The notes beneath the pieces are model-generated. The model was not told where the DNA came from, did no database searches, and saw only the letters and a program-made list of their open reading frames with translations. Positions 1-4,987 of a DNA stretch of 21,395 bases are shown one piece after another. Within the stretch, counting starts at the first letter, position 1. Each line of letters begins with the position of its first letter. A program made the position numbers and the translations under genes. The stretch is from a virus, in the IMG/VR virus record IMGVR_UViG_3300049489_000463, positions 1-21,395 of that record, one strand, 5' to 3'.

Positions 1-60
1 CTTGACTCCACGACCATTGGCCGTTATTCCCAAGGTCCGTTCATTTTAAAAAAGGAGTGA
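1..60 (+). CDS. Possible C-terminal end of an upstream gene (partial)
   Basis: Frame 1 is open from the first base to a TGA at 58-60 and would encode the last 19 residues of a gene that starts outside the window. It ends inside the ribosome-binding site of the RecT-like gene, the tight spacing seen elsewhere here. A second frame is also open from base 2 to a TAA near 47-49, so the choice is uncertain. Nothing about function can be said. Confidence 0.3.
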   Translation, partial: LDSTTIGRYSQGPFILKKE

Positions 61-62
61 CG

Positions 63-635
63 ATGTCCGACCTAGCAACCTACCAACCCATCCTGAGTCT
101 CGCCGAGGTTCTTGAGAAATCGAGCATCCTGCCAACCCATAGCCGAGGAGCGAAATATACAAAGTTTGATATCTTTGTTTTGGCATCCATCGGCCAAAGG
201 CTTGGAATTGACCCTCTAGCGTCCGTTATGGGCATCTACATCGTCGAAGGTAGGCCATATATCGGTTCTCGCCTTGTGCGTGCCCTTATCCTCAAAAACG
301 GCCATAAATTTGAAATCAAGGAATGGACTTCCACGGCCATCAAGGTCACGGCGGCTCGGGCAGGCGGGCCAGACCAGGAATTCGGATATTCCGTCGCCGA
401 AGCCACCCATGCCGGGCTGACCGGAAAGACAAGCTGGAAGCAACATCCGCGCCGGATGCTTCTAGCTGCGGTGACCCGCAATGTTGCAGATGCAATTTTT
501 GCTGATATTTTCCTCGGCATCACGACCGATGACGGTAGCGGGCCTGGATTTGAGGAGGGCGAGCAACAGGCTAGCGCTGCCCCCGCCATCACCCTCGAGA
601 GCCTGAACGAAGGAGCGAGCGATGCTAGTGTATGA
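63..635 (+). CDS. RecT-like single-strand annealing protein
   Basis: Probable RecT-family recombinase, 190 aa, which would anneal complementary single strands during phage recombination or repair. The sequence shows the usual RecT signature: a GIDPLASVMGIYIVEGRPYI stretch at residues 48-67 (family pattern G-x-DP-x(6)-I-x-I-x-G-x-P), then a strand and helix leading to an AGLTGKTSWKQHPRRML segment near 117-133, and a final helix with an acidic tail. It is shorter than the usual 250-320 aa, mostly because the N-terminus is compact. I start it at ATG 63 because AAGGAG at 52-57 lies five bases upstream; the GTG at 57 is inside that site. The stop overlaps the next gene's start region by 14 bp, and that gene is a RecE-like nuclease, the classic partner. 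This supports the call more than similarity alone. Confidence 0.8.
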   Translation: MSDLATYQPILSLAEVLEKSSILPTHSRGAKYTKFDIFVLASIGQRLGIDPLASVMGIYIVEGRPYIGSRLVRALILKNGHKFEIKEWTSTAIKVTAARAGGPDQEFGYSVAEATHAGLTGKTSWKQHPRRMLLAAVTRNVADAIFADIFLGITTDDGSGPGFEEGEQQASAAPAITLESLNEGASDASV

Positions 636-1374
636 CGAACCTATGAGCGATTACCTGTCTTCGGACGCGATTAGCGCGTCATGCCTTAAGACTCTGATAA
701 TGAAATCACCTTATCACTTTCAAAAACGTAAGGACCTTATAAAGGAATCTGATGCCCTAAGTTTTGGCACTTTGTGCCACACCGCCATCCTTGAGGCTGC
801 AAAACTAGCCGAGTACGTCATTGAGCCACCGCTGGACAAGAGGACAAAAGCTTGGAAGGAATGGCTTGCGCAGAATGAAGGCAAACCCTCTATCAGTGAA
901 TCCGACGCCGAGCGCGTGCATCTCATCCGTGAGCGATTGCGGCAGGTCGGAATTCTGCCAATATTTGATCGAGGGCAGTCGGAAGTTTCGGGGTACGCGA
1001 TGACCGAGAACAAGCTTCAAATCCGCGCTAGAGCTGACAAGTGGGATGAGAAGAACAAGATTATCGTGGACCTCAAGACAACGAGAGATCTGCAGTGGTT
1101 TGCAAAAGACATTTTCCGTTATAACTACGATCTCAGCGTGCCTCATTATACGGCTATCTTTGGGGACAACGCAGGCATCCCACCGCGCAATCTCACATAC
1201 CTTTTTGTTGCAGTCGAATCGGTGCCCCCATATGACTGCGGTTGGTATGTGCTTGGGCGCGATTCTTTGGAGAAAGCAACGGCGAGATGGGAAAGTGCTT
1301 TAGTTCAGTGCAGAGAAGTGATGGACAACAACATCACGCAGGGGTTTACGATGCCGACTCCCCAGGAGGTCTAA
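622..1374 (+). CDS. RecE-like / PD-(D/E)XK exonuclease
   Basis: Probable 5'-3' double-strand DNA exonuclease of the RecE/PDDEXK type, 250 aa, which would make the single strands that the RecT-like protein anneals. Visible motifs are an N-terminal S-x(3)-SCLKTLIMKSPYHF segment, LSFGTLCHTAIL with His53, Glu121 in SEVSGYA, Asp139 in IRARAD, and the catalytic IIVDLKTT core with Asp150 and Lys152, followed by a helix with Tyr176 (YDLSVPHYTAIFG). The length equals that of the compact C-terminal nuclease domain of RecE; there is no long N-terminal extension. AGGAG at 611-615 sits six bases before ATG 622, so this start is preferred over the in-frame ATG at 643, although the recognisable domain begins close to the latter. 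The start lies inside the end of the RecT-like gene, which implies translational coupling. Confidence 0.82.
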   Translation: MLVYDEPMSDYLSSDAISASCLKTLIMKSPYHFQKRKDLIKESDALSFGTLCHTAILEAAKLAEYVIEPPLDKRTKAWKEWLAQNEGKPSISESDAERVHLIRERLRQVGILPIFDRGQSEVSGYAMTENKLQIRARADKWDEKNKIIVDLKTTRDLQWFAKDIFRYNYDLSVPHYTAIFGDNAGIPPRNLTYLFVAVESVPPYDCGWYVLGRDSLEKATARWESALVQCREVMDNNITQGFTMPTPQEV

Positions 1375-1376
1375 AA

Positions 1377-1547
1377 GTGAGAACCAAGGACATAAAGCAA
1401 ATCCGGTTATCCTTGGGTTATACACAGGCCAAAATGGCATCGTGCCTGAAGGTCAATACCCGCACGGTGCAACGCTGGGAGTCGGGTGAGCGAAATTGTC
1501 CTGAGTCAATTATCCTCCTGGCGTGGTTTTTAAAGAAAGGACTTTAG
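1377..1547 (+). CDS. Small Cro/XRE-type HTH regulator
   Basis: A 56-residue protein that is essentially one helix-turn-helix domain of the Cro/CI (XRE) type: IRLSLGYTQAKMASCLKVNT is the first half and RTVQRWESGERNCPES carries the recognition helix and the family's W-x-x-G turn. There is no extra dimerisation or cleavage domain, so it is Cro-like rather than CI-like. It starts at GTG 1377, six bases after a perfect AGGAGGT at 1364-1370 that overlaps the end of the exonuclease gene; a longer in-frame start inside that gene is not supported. Probably it represses or tunes promoters of this accessory block. Its target cannot be read directly; the palindrome at 3465-3481 is one candidate. Confidence 0.75.
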   Translation: MRTKDIKQIRLSLGYTQAKMASCLKVNTRTVQRWESGERNCPESIILLAWFLKKGL

Positions 1548-1548
1548 A

Positions 1549-1701
1549 ATGATATGGATTATCGGCTTCGTAGCCTTCGTGGCTCTGATTGTTATTGGCC
1601 TCTGGATAGCCTCCGAGTTTGCCCATGCCAGGGCAGAGACAGCGGCTATGCGGCAGTTCAGGGAAGCGGTGAGATATTTAAAGAAACGCAATAACGGCTA
1701 A
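1549..1701 (+). CDS. Small single-pass membrane protein
   Basis: Short gene of 50 codons. The N-terminal 20 residues are strongly hydrophobic (IIGFVAFVALIVIGLWIA) and predict one membrane helix with a very short N-terminus. The remainder is a basic, Ala/Arg-rich helix ending in KKRNNG, which should lie in the cytoplasm. It begins one base after the stop of the HTH gene, with AAAGG eight bases upstream of the ATG. The last 17 bases of its coding end are duplicated exactly about 0.4 kb downstream (see the direct repeats). I do not recognise a family. The layout (one helix, positive tail) also fits small phage membrane effectors such as exclusion proteins, but nothing specific supports that. Confidence 0.6.
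   Translation: MIWIIGFVAFVALIVIGLWIASEFAHARAETAAMRQFREAVRYLKKRNNG
1684..1700 (+). repeat. 17-bp direct repeat, left copy
   Basis: AAACGCAATAACGGCTA, identical to 2093-2109. It is the end of the membrane-protein gene (encoding KRNNG plus stop). Both copies are read in a frame that gives KRNNG and a stop. Confidence 0.95.
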
Positions 1702-1711
1702 AGGAGATGGT

Positions 1712-1969
1712 ATGAAGAAATTAATTGAAGTTGACAATTCGGGGTTTCAGGCATCCATCGGTGAGGTTATCACACTGTTTTGTTGCCGTTATATTTACAC
1801 CGGCAAGTTAACAGGTGTTAGCGCCACAACCTTAGAGCTGACTGATGCAGCCATCGTTTATGATACCGGCGCTTTTGATAAAAAGGACTGGAGTGATGCG
1901 CAGACGTTGCCGCACGGTATTTGGAATATTGAGAGGACTGCGATTGAGTCCTGGGGTAAACTCAAATGA
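1712..1969 (+). CDS. Conserved-looking small protein, function unknown
   Basis: An 85-aa soluble protein. AAGGAG at 1701-1706, overlapping the previous stop codon, is five bases upstream of the ATG. The middle (ITLFCCRYIYTGKLTGVS, then a run of beta-prone residues to AIVYDTGAF) looks like a small beta-barrel, reminiscent in pattern of Sm-like folds, and the C-terminus (LPHGIWNIERTAIESWG) looks like a strand plus short helix. I believe similar hypothetical proteins occur in phages and bacteria, but I know of no assigned function. It sits alone between two exact 17-bp direct repeats, together with the hexamer array, which raises the possibility that it arrived as a unit. Confidence 0.65.
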   Translation: MKKLIEVDNSGFQASIGEVITLFCCRYIYTGKLTGVSATTLELTDAAIVYDTGAFDKKDWSDAQTLPHGIWNIERTAIESWGKLK

Positions 1970-2088
1970 ATCATAGTCGAGCATTTTGGTCTAGGTTTGG
2001 GTCTGGGTCTTGGTCTGGGTCTGGGTCTAGGTTTGGGTCTAGGTCTTGGTCTTGGTCTTGGTCTGGGTCTGGGTCTGGGTCTGGGTAA
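1966..2088 (+). CDS. Low-complexity Ser/Gly/Trp/Arg peptide ORF across the hexamer array
   Basis: A 40-codon ORF whose ATG overlaps the TGA of the preceding gene (ATGA), with GGGG nine bases upstream. Nearly the whole ORF is the hexamer array read as alternating TCT/TTT and GGG/TGG/AGG codons, giving Ser-Gly, Ser-Trp, Ser-Arg and Phe-Gly dipeptides. The coupled start makes translation possible, but array differences change the amino acid in this frame, so selection on this peptide is not evident. The frame continuous with the upstream gene, just past its stop, reads as (Gly-Leu)16 then GKIKRNNG. I regard this as a possible small gene, not a firm one. Confidence 0.25.
   Translation: MNHSRAFWSRFGSGSWSGSGSRFGSRSWSWSWSGSGSGSG
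1988..2083 (+). repeat. Tandem hexamer array, 16 units of GGTCTN
   Basis: Sixteen uninterrupted 6-bp units. In order the last three bases are CTA, TTG, CTG, CTT, CTG, CTG, CTA, TTG, CTA, CTT, CTT, CTT, CTG, CTG, CTG, CTG. The first three bases are always GGT. Differences occur only at unit positions 4 and 6, and CTA-TTG is repeated, which suggests both single-unit and larger-block duplication. The period is a multiple of three, so gain or loss of units keeps the frame. The array lies between the 85-aa gene and the right direct repeat. Confidence 0.97.
2065..2085 (+). other. Canonical G-quadruplex motif
   Basis: The 3' end of the hexamer array reads (GGGTCT)3 GGG: four runs of three G with three uniform 3-nt loops, the standard intramolecular G-quadruplex pattern, on the + strand. 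Because genes here are read from the same strand, the motif would also be present in the transcript. The function is unknown. Confidence 0.75.
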
Positions 2089-2092
2089 AATA

Positions 2093-2109
2093 AAACGCAA
2101 TAACGGCTA
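2093..2109 (+). repeat. 17-bp direct repeat, right copy
   Basis: Identical to 1684-1700. It immediately follows the hexamer array, and in the Gly-Leu frame it encodes KRNNG and then TAG. Confidence 0.95.
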
Positions 2110-2216
2110 GTTACGTTACCTTTAGTAAATAGTTCTTAAGCTTTTGCGATAGCGTCCGATATGTATCTCATGAGCAAGCAATGCAGCCTGCTCGAAACTC
2201 CTGGAAAGGGGATGAG

Positions 2217-2495
2217 ATGACAAAGTCGCAAAAATTAAAAAACTGGTTAGAACTTTGCAAAACACTGGGAATGCCTTTTGATAACGGCACAGTAATCCGA
2301 GATATTATTTATAAAGCCAGCGATTCTGGACTAGCTTCTTTTGTCGCTTGGCCGCGCCTGAATGGATATTATGTAGAAACCAAAGATACTGCGCTTTGCG
2401 GAACAGGAGCATACTACAAGACGTTGGCAGACTACAGAGCTTGGGAGCGCAAGGCTCTAAAGAATAAATGCAAAATTATTAGGGTGGGTTTTTAA
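2217..2495 (+). CDS. Hypothetical protein
   Basis: A 92-aa protein I do not recognise. It opens with a helical MTKSQKLKNWLELCKTLGMP segment, followed by a mixed region rich in Tyr and Ala (SGLASFVAWPRLNGYYVETK) and a basic helical C-terminus (YRAWERKALKNKCKIIRVGF). No signal peptide or membrane helix is seen. I use ATG 2217, with AAAGGGG at 2205-2211 five bases before it, rather than the in-frame ATG at 2181, which has no ribosome-binding site. It is followed after one base by a small HTH gene, so the two are probably co-transcribed. A role in early phage takeover or regulation is possible from position alone. Confidence 0.6.
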   Translation: MTKSQKLKNWLELCKTLGMPFDNGTVIRDIIYKASDSGLASFVAWPRLNGYYVETKDTALCGTGAYYKTLADYRAWERKALKNKCKIIRVGF

Positions 2496-2496
2496 A

Positions 2497-2688
2497 ATGA
2501 CCCTCCTACAAATCCGCCAAACCCTGCACATGACCCAACTACAGTTTGCCTTTGCCCTCGGCATTCGCCGGGACTCATACGCTAAGTATGAGCGAGGGCA
2601 GCGAGCGCCGCCCAAGTGGCTGATGGAGAGAGCGAGACAGATATTGGCTGATTACGGATTTGAAACAACAAAGGAGAACAGAAAATGA
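2497..2688 (+). CDS. Second small XRE-type HTH regulator
   Basis: A 63-residue one-domain helix-turn-helix protein. LLQIRQTLHMTQLQFAFALG forms helices 1-2, and the following IRRDSYAKYERGQRAPPKWL carries the recognition helix and the typical YERGxRxPP turn of this family. The C-terminal helix (MERARQILADYGFE) finishes the domain. It lacks a partner domain, like the 56-aa HTH at 1377, but the two differ clearly in sequence and are not a recent duplication. The start lies one base after the previous stop and has only a weak GGGTGGG ribosome site, so translation is probably coupled. Its stop overlaps the lipoprotein start (ATGA). Confidence 0.75.
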   Translation: MTLLQIRQTLHMTQLQFAFALGIRRDSYAKYERGQRAPPKWLMERARQILADYGFETTKENRK

Positions 2689-3386
2689 AAGCACTTATCA
2701 CCCTAGCAGCACTAGCAACCTTGACAGCATGCGGCTCAGAGAAGACCGAGACGAAGTTTGAAGCAGCTCCACAGCCTGCACAGCAGCCGCAGCAATGGGG
2801 TTCACTGATGCTAGACAATGCTGCAGCCCTCCCTGCCTGCTCTGCAGAGCGTAAGGGTTGGCTAGCCTATCTAAAGGACCAGGCGGTGTTCCAGGCATGC
2901 GACGGTTCGGCTTGGGCGGCTGTTGATATCAAGGGCAAAGACGGCGCTGCTGGTAAAGACGGGGAAGCGGGCAAAGACGGCAAGGATGGAGTAGCGGGTA
3001 AGGACGGCGTGAACGGAACAAACGGAACTGATAACAGGATTGTCTCAACGGAATACTGCTCAACTATCTTTAATCAGTTTGGCCTAGCGCTTATCCTCAC
3101 CCTGCGGGTAGCGGAGACTGCAGCAGGTGACGTTATTTCTAATTGCTCGGTTATGAGTCCAGACACTTCAGTTTCAAGCACAGAGACCTGGATGGCGGGA
3201 TCAGCTGGCGCATCAAATGCGAGCTGCACAGTGTATGCAGATGTCGACTTTGCTGCAGACTATGGCCGGTTCTCTTTTGACCGAACGGGCTCTATTTATT
3301 CCCCAGCAACAAATGCCGCTGACAATCAAAAGATTGCTAGCCCGTTTACCGAAGACGCTTGCTTTAAGCATGAGGCTGCAGAATGA
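2685..3386 (+). CDS. Phage lipoprotein with collagen-like repeat
   Basis: A 233-aa secreted lipoprotein. The first 16 residues form a short signal peptide with a lipobox (LTAC, Cys16), so after lipidation the protein would be held in a membrane, probably the outer one. A Gln/Pro-rich linker follows, then a segment around residues 40-80 (LPACSAERKGWLAYLKD and an ACDGSAW motif), then 11 Gly-x-y triplets at residues 84-114 dominated by GKD, and a C-terminal domain of about 115 aa with several Cys. The Gly-x-y stretch may form a collagen-type trimer. I recall a similar design in lipoproteins of Bdellovibrio-like bacteria, which hints at the host. A surface role such as blocking superinfection or altering the host envelope is plausible but not proven. 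The start is coupled to the HTH gene (ATGA). Confidence 0.7.
   Translation: MKALITLAALATLTACGSEKTETKFEAAPQPAQQPQQWGSLMLDNAAALPACSAERKGWLAYLKDQAVFQACDGSAWAAVDIKGKDGAAGKDGEAGKDGKDGVAGKDGVNGTNGTDNRIVSTEYCSTIFNQFGLALILTLRVAETAAGDVISNCSVMSPDTSVSSTETWMAGSAGASNASCTVYADVDFAADYGRFSFDRTGSIYSPATNAADNQKIASPFTEDACFKHEAAE
2934..3026 (+). repeat. Collagen-like (Gly-x-y)11 coding repeat
   Basis: Eleven consecutive triplets with Gly at the first position (residues 84-114 of the lipoprotein), mostly GKD, with GAA, GEA, GVA, GVN and GTN variants. Codons vary (GGC, GGT, GGG, GGA), so the amino-acid pattern rather than a raw DNA repeat is being kept. Confidence 0.9.
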
Positions 3387-3457
3387 TCCTCCTCACCCTC
3401 ATCACCATAGTCTCCCTGACTTCCTTTGCTGGCCTCTGCCTGCAATTGACACGCTGA
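3383..3457 (+). CDS. 24-residue hydrophobic peptide
   Basis: A very short ORF coupled to the lipoprotein gene by an ATGA overlap, with GAGG seven bases upstream of its ATG. The product is almost wholly hydrophobic (MILLTLITIVSLTSFAGLCL, then QLTR), enough for a single membrane helix with a basic C-terminal end. There is no proper lipobox at its Cys. It lies directly before the endolysin, and its 3' end contains the -35 box of the endolysin promoter. Candidate lysis accessory or toxin-like membrane peptide, on position and composition only. Confidence 0.4.
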   Translation: MILLTLITIVSLTSFAGLCLQLTR

Positions 3458-3474
3458 GCCCCAAGCCCTAAACT
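3446..3474 (+). promoter_or_regulatory. Strong sigma70-like promoter for endolysin
   Basis: A perfect -35 box TTGACA (3446-3451), a 17-bp spacer and a -10 box TAAACT (3469-3474, four of six matches). The expected start of transcription is 3481-3483, that is, at or next to the endolysin ATG at 3482. Confidence 0.6.
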
Positions 3475-3481
3475 CTAGGGC
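3465..3481 (+). promoter_or_regulatory. Perfect palindrome over the -10 box, possible operator
   Basis: GCCCTA, five-base spacer AACTC, TAGGGC: a perfect 6-bp inverted repeat covering the -10 box and ending one base before the endolysin ATG. The position suits a repressor operator (two small HTH proteins are encoded just upstream). In read-through RNA the same sequence would form a short hairpin next to the start codon. Confidence 0.45.
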
Positions 3482-4666
3482 ATGAAACCAAGCCAACAAT
3501 GCATTGACCTTATCAAGTCTTTTGAAGGACTAAGGCTATTAGCCTATCCCGATCCAGGCTCTATTGATGGCAAGCCCATCACCATAGGTTGGGGCACTAC
3601 TCAGTACCAAAATGCGGGCATAGCGAAATATGGTCGTTCGGCTGTGATGCTTGGAGACACACTGACAGAGCACGACGCAGAGCTAGAGTTGCAGGCAGCC
3701 ATTGCGCGGTTTGCTAAAGTCATCAACGGAGCTACCAACAAGCTTAACCAGCAACAGTTCGACGCTGCTGTTTCGTTTGCGTATAACACTGGCGCTAACA
3801 CTAGGCAGATCACCAGGCTTCAATCCGGCGCTATCCGCGAATTCCGCAAAATGATGCCGCAGTATACCAAAGGCGCAGATGGCAGAGTGCTACCTGGCCT
3901 GGTCAGGCGCAGACAGGCAGAAACAGACCTCTGGGACAGTGGAGCTAATCAGGACAGACCAGGGGCTACCTGGGTCAATCTTGTGCGTCACGGTTCCAAG
4001 GATGCCCCCGAGTACCGCGCCTACATCATGGACGGCGAGGCCTGCCTGGCGGTCAAAAACTGGACTACTCGCGATGAGCTAATGGCTATCCTTAAGCCTC
4101 TGGGTAATCTGAATGTAACTATGGGTGAGTATGGCTGGCATAGGGAGCCGTCTGCTCCGGTCAAGAAAGACAACCCCTTCAAGGTCCCATACTTCTCCCA
4201 GCGTGACTATGGTGGTGCCCAGGCTTGGTCGATTTGTGGGTGCACAAGTGTGGCGATGGTGCTTGCCTATTACGGCATAGGCGCAACTCCTGACACAGTC
4301 TTAAAAGGCTACGGCAAAGCAGCGTGCCAGTCTCCGCCTGGGTGTGAGGCCGTCTTTGAGGCCAACAAGCTTCGGGCTAAGAGCACATACAAAGGCACAT
4401 GGAAGCAGATCAGGGATGAGATAGACCTCGGTAGGCCAGTGGTTATTCATGGCATGATGACAAGCAGCGGCCACATCATGGTCGTGACTGGCTACGATGA
4501 CAAGGGCTATTGGTGCAATGACCCCGCTGGCAAGTGGGAGCAGAAGGTTAACGACTCCTACAGCGACAACCCTAAGAACGGCGCAGGCGTCTACTACCGC
4601 GAAGAGGCTATGTGGCTTGCGTGTGGTAAGGATGGGGATGTGTGGTATTCGACTGCGTTTCGGTAG
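3482..4666 (+). CDS. Two-domain endolysin: GH24 lysozyme plus C39-like peptidase
   Basis: A 394-aa cell-wall lytic enzyme. Residues 1-155 are a phage lysozyme of the T4/P22 type that cuts the glycan chain: SFEGLRLLAYPD with Glu15 and Asp24, then PITIGWGTT with Thr34 as the third active-site residue. Residues about 160-225 are a linker of unclear fold. Residues about 230-394 are a papain-like domain of the C39 type: ICGCTSVAMVLAYYG with Cys252, SGHIMVVTGYDD with His331 and NDPAG with Asp347 match the Cys-His-Asp triad, and Gln247 lies in the right place for the oxyanion hole. It may cut peptide cross-links or another protein. No signal peptide is seen, so export would need a holin. No usable ribosome-binding site precedes the ATG (AGGG is one base away), consistent with a leaderless or near-leaderless message from the promoter at 3446-3474. 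Confidence 0.85.
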   Translation: MKPSQQCIDLIKSFEGLRLLAYPDPGSIDGKPITIGWGTTQYQNAGIAKYGRSAVMLGDTLTEHDAELELQAAIARFAKVINGATNKLNQQQFDAAVSFAYNTGANTRQITRLQSGAIREFRKMMPQYTKGADGRVLPGLVRRRQAETDLWDSGANQDRPGATWVNLVRHGSKDAPEYRAYIMDGEACLAVKNWTTRDELMAILKPLGNLNVTMGEYGWHREPSAPVKKDNPFKVPYFSQRDYGGAQAWSICGCTSVAMVLAYYGIGATPDTVLKGYGKAACQSPPGCEAVFEANKLRAKSTYKGTWKQIRDEIDLGRPVVIHGMMTSSGHIMVVTGYDDKGYWCNDPAGKWEQKVNDSYSDNPKNGAGVYYREEAMWLACGKDGDVWYSTAFR

Positions 4667-4717
4667 CCTGTCAACTTCTAGACTTTGATTTAGCCGTAAG
4701 AATCAGCGACACTCTAA

Positions 4718-4738
4718 GTGCGCTCATTTTGGGCGCAC
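4718..4738 (+). promoter_or_regulatory. Inverted repeat upstream of the membrane/coiled-coil gene
   Basis: GTGCGC, nine-base loop, GCGCAC: a perfect 6-bp stem ending next to the GAGGAG ribosome-binding site of the gene at 4751. No T-run follows, so it is not an obvious terminator. It may be an operator or a 5' RNA hairpin. Confidence 0.4.
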
Positions 4739-4750
4739 GAGGAGACAGCC

Positions 4751-4987
4751 ATGCAGGACACGACAAAAGCGGATATCAGTTGGATATCAGACCTAGTTGT
4801 CAAAGCACTCTGCGGAGCCTGCACTATCCTCTTAGCCATCGCTGTTACTTCTCTGCAGAGTATGAATGATGAGATCAAGTCACTGAGTGCTAACGTCTTT
4901 GAGCTGTCCTCGCAGTCCAAGGTGCTTAACGTTACTATCGCTAACCTCGAGAAGCGTCTCGAGAAGCTTGAGGGACAGAAGCCTTAG
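4751..4987 (+). CDS. Small membrane protein with C-terminal coiled coil, lysis candidate
   Basis: A 78-aa protein with one membrane helix at about residues 16-36 (VVKALCGACTILLAIAVTSL) and a helical C-terminus at about 40-76 with regular Leu/Val spacing (IANLEKRLEKLEGQK), typical of a coiled coil. GAGGAG at 4739-4744 is six bases before ATG 4751, so the upstream GTG at 4718 is rejected. It directly follows the endolysin. One helix plus a coiled coil is the layout of inner-membrane spanins and of some holin-like proteins. No Rz1-type lipoprotein is nested within it, so which role applies is open. It ends tail-to-tail with the methyltransferase gene, overlapping it by four bases. Confidence 0.6.
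   Translation: MQDTTKADISWISDLVVKALCGACTILLAIAVTSLQSMNDEIKSLSANVFELSSQSKVLNVTIANLEKRLEKLEGQKP

Noticed and set aside
2-30. Possible promoter TTGACT-N17-TATTCC before the RecT-like gene
   Set aside because: The -10 box matches only three of six bases and the stretch may be inside an upstream gene.
1988-2083. CRISPR array or diversity-generating element
   Set aside because: Units are contiguous 6-mers with no spacers, and there is no Cas gene or reverse transcriptase in the window.
1858-2100. Minus-strand ORF of 80 codons with (Pro-Arg/Pro-Lys)n
   Set aside because: It is the hexamer array read backwards, starts with TTG without a ribosome site, and runs antisense into the 85-aa gene.
2161-2220. 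19-codon leader ORF ending in ATGA at the start of the 92-aa gene
   Set aside because: No ribosome-binding site upstream and no amino-acid bias suggesting attenuation; the overlap could be chance.
2721-2750. TTGACA inside the lipoprotein gene
   Set aside because: No -10-like hexamer at 16-18 bp.
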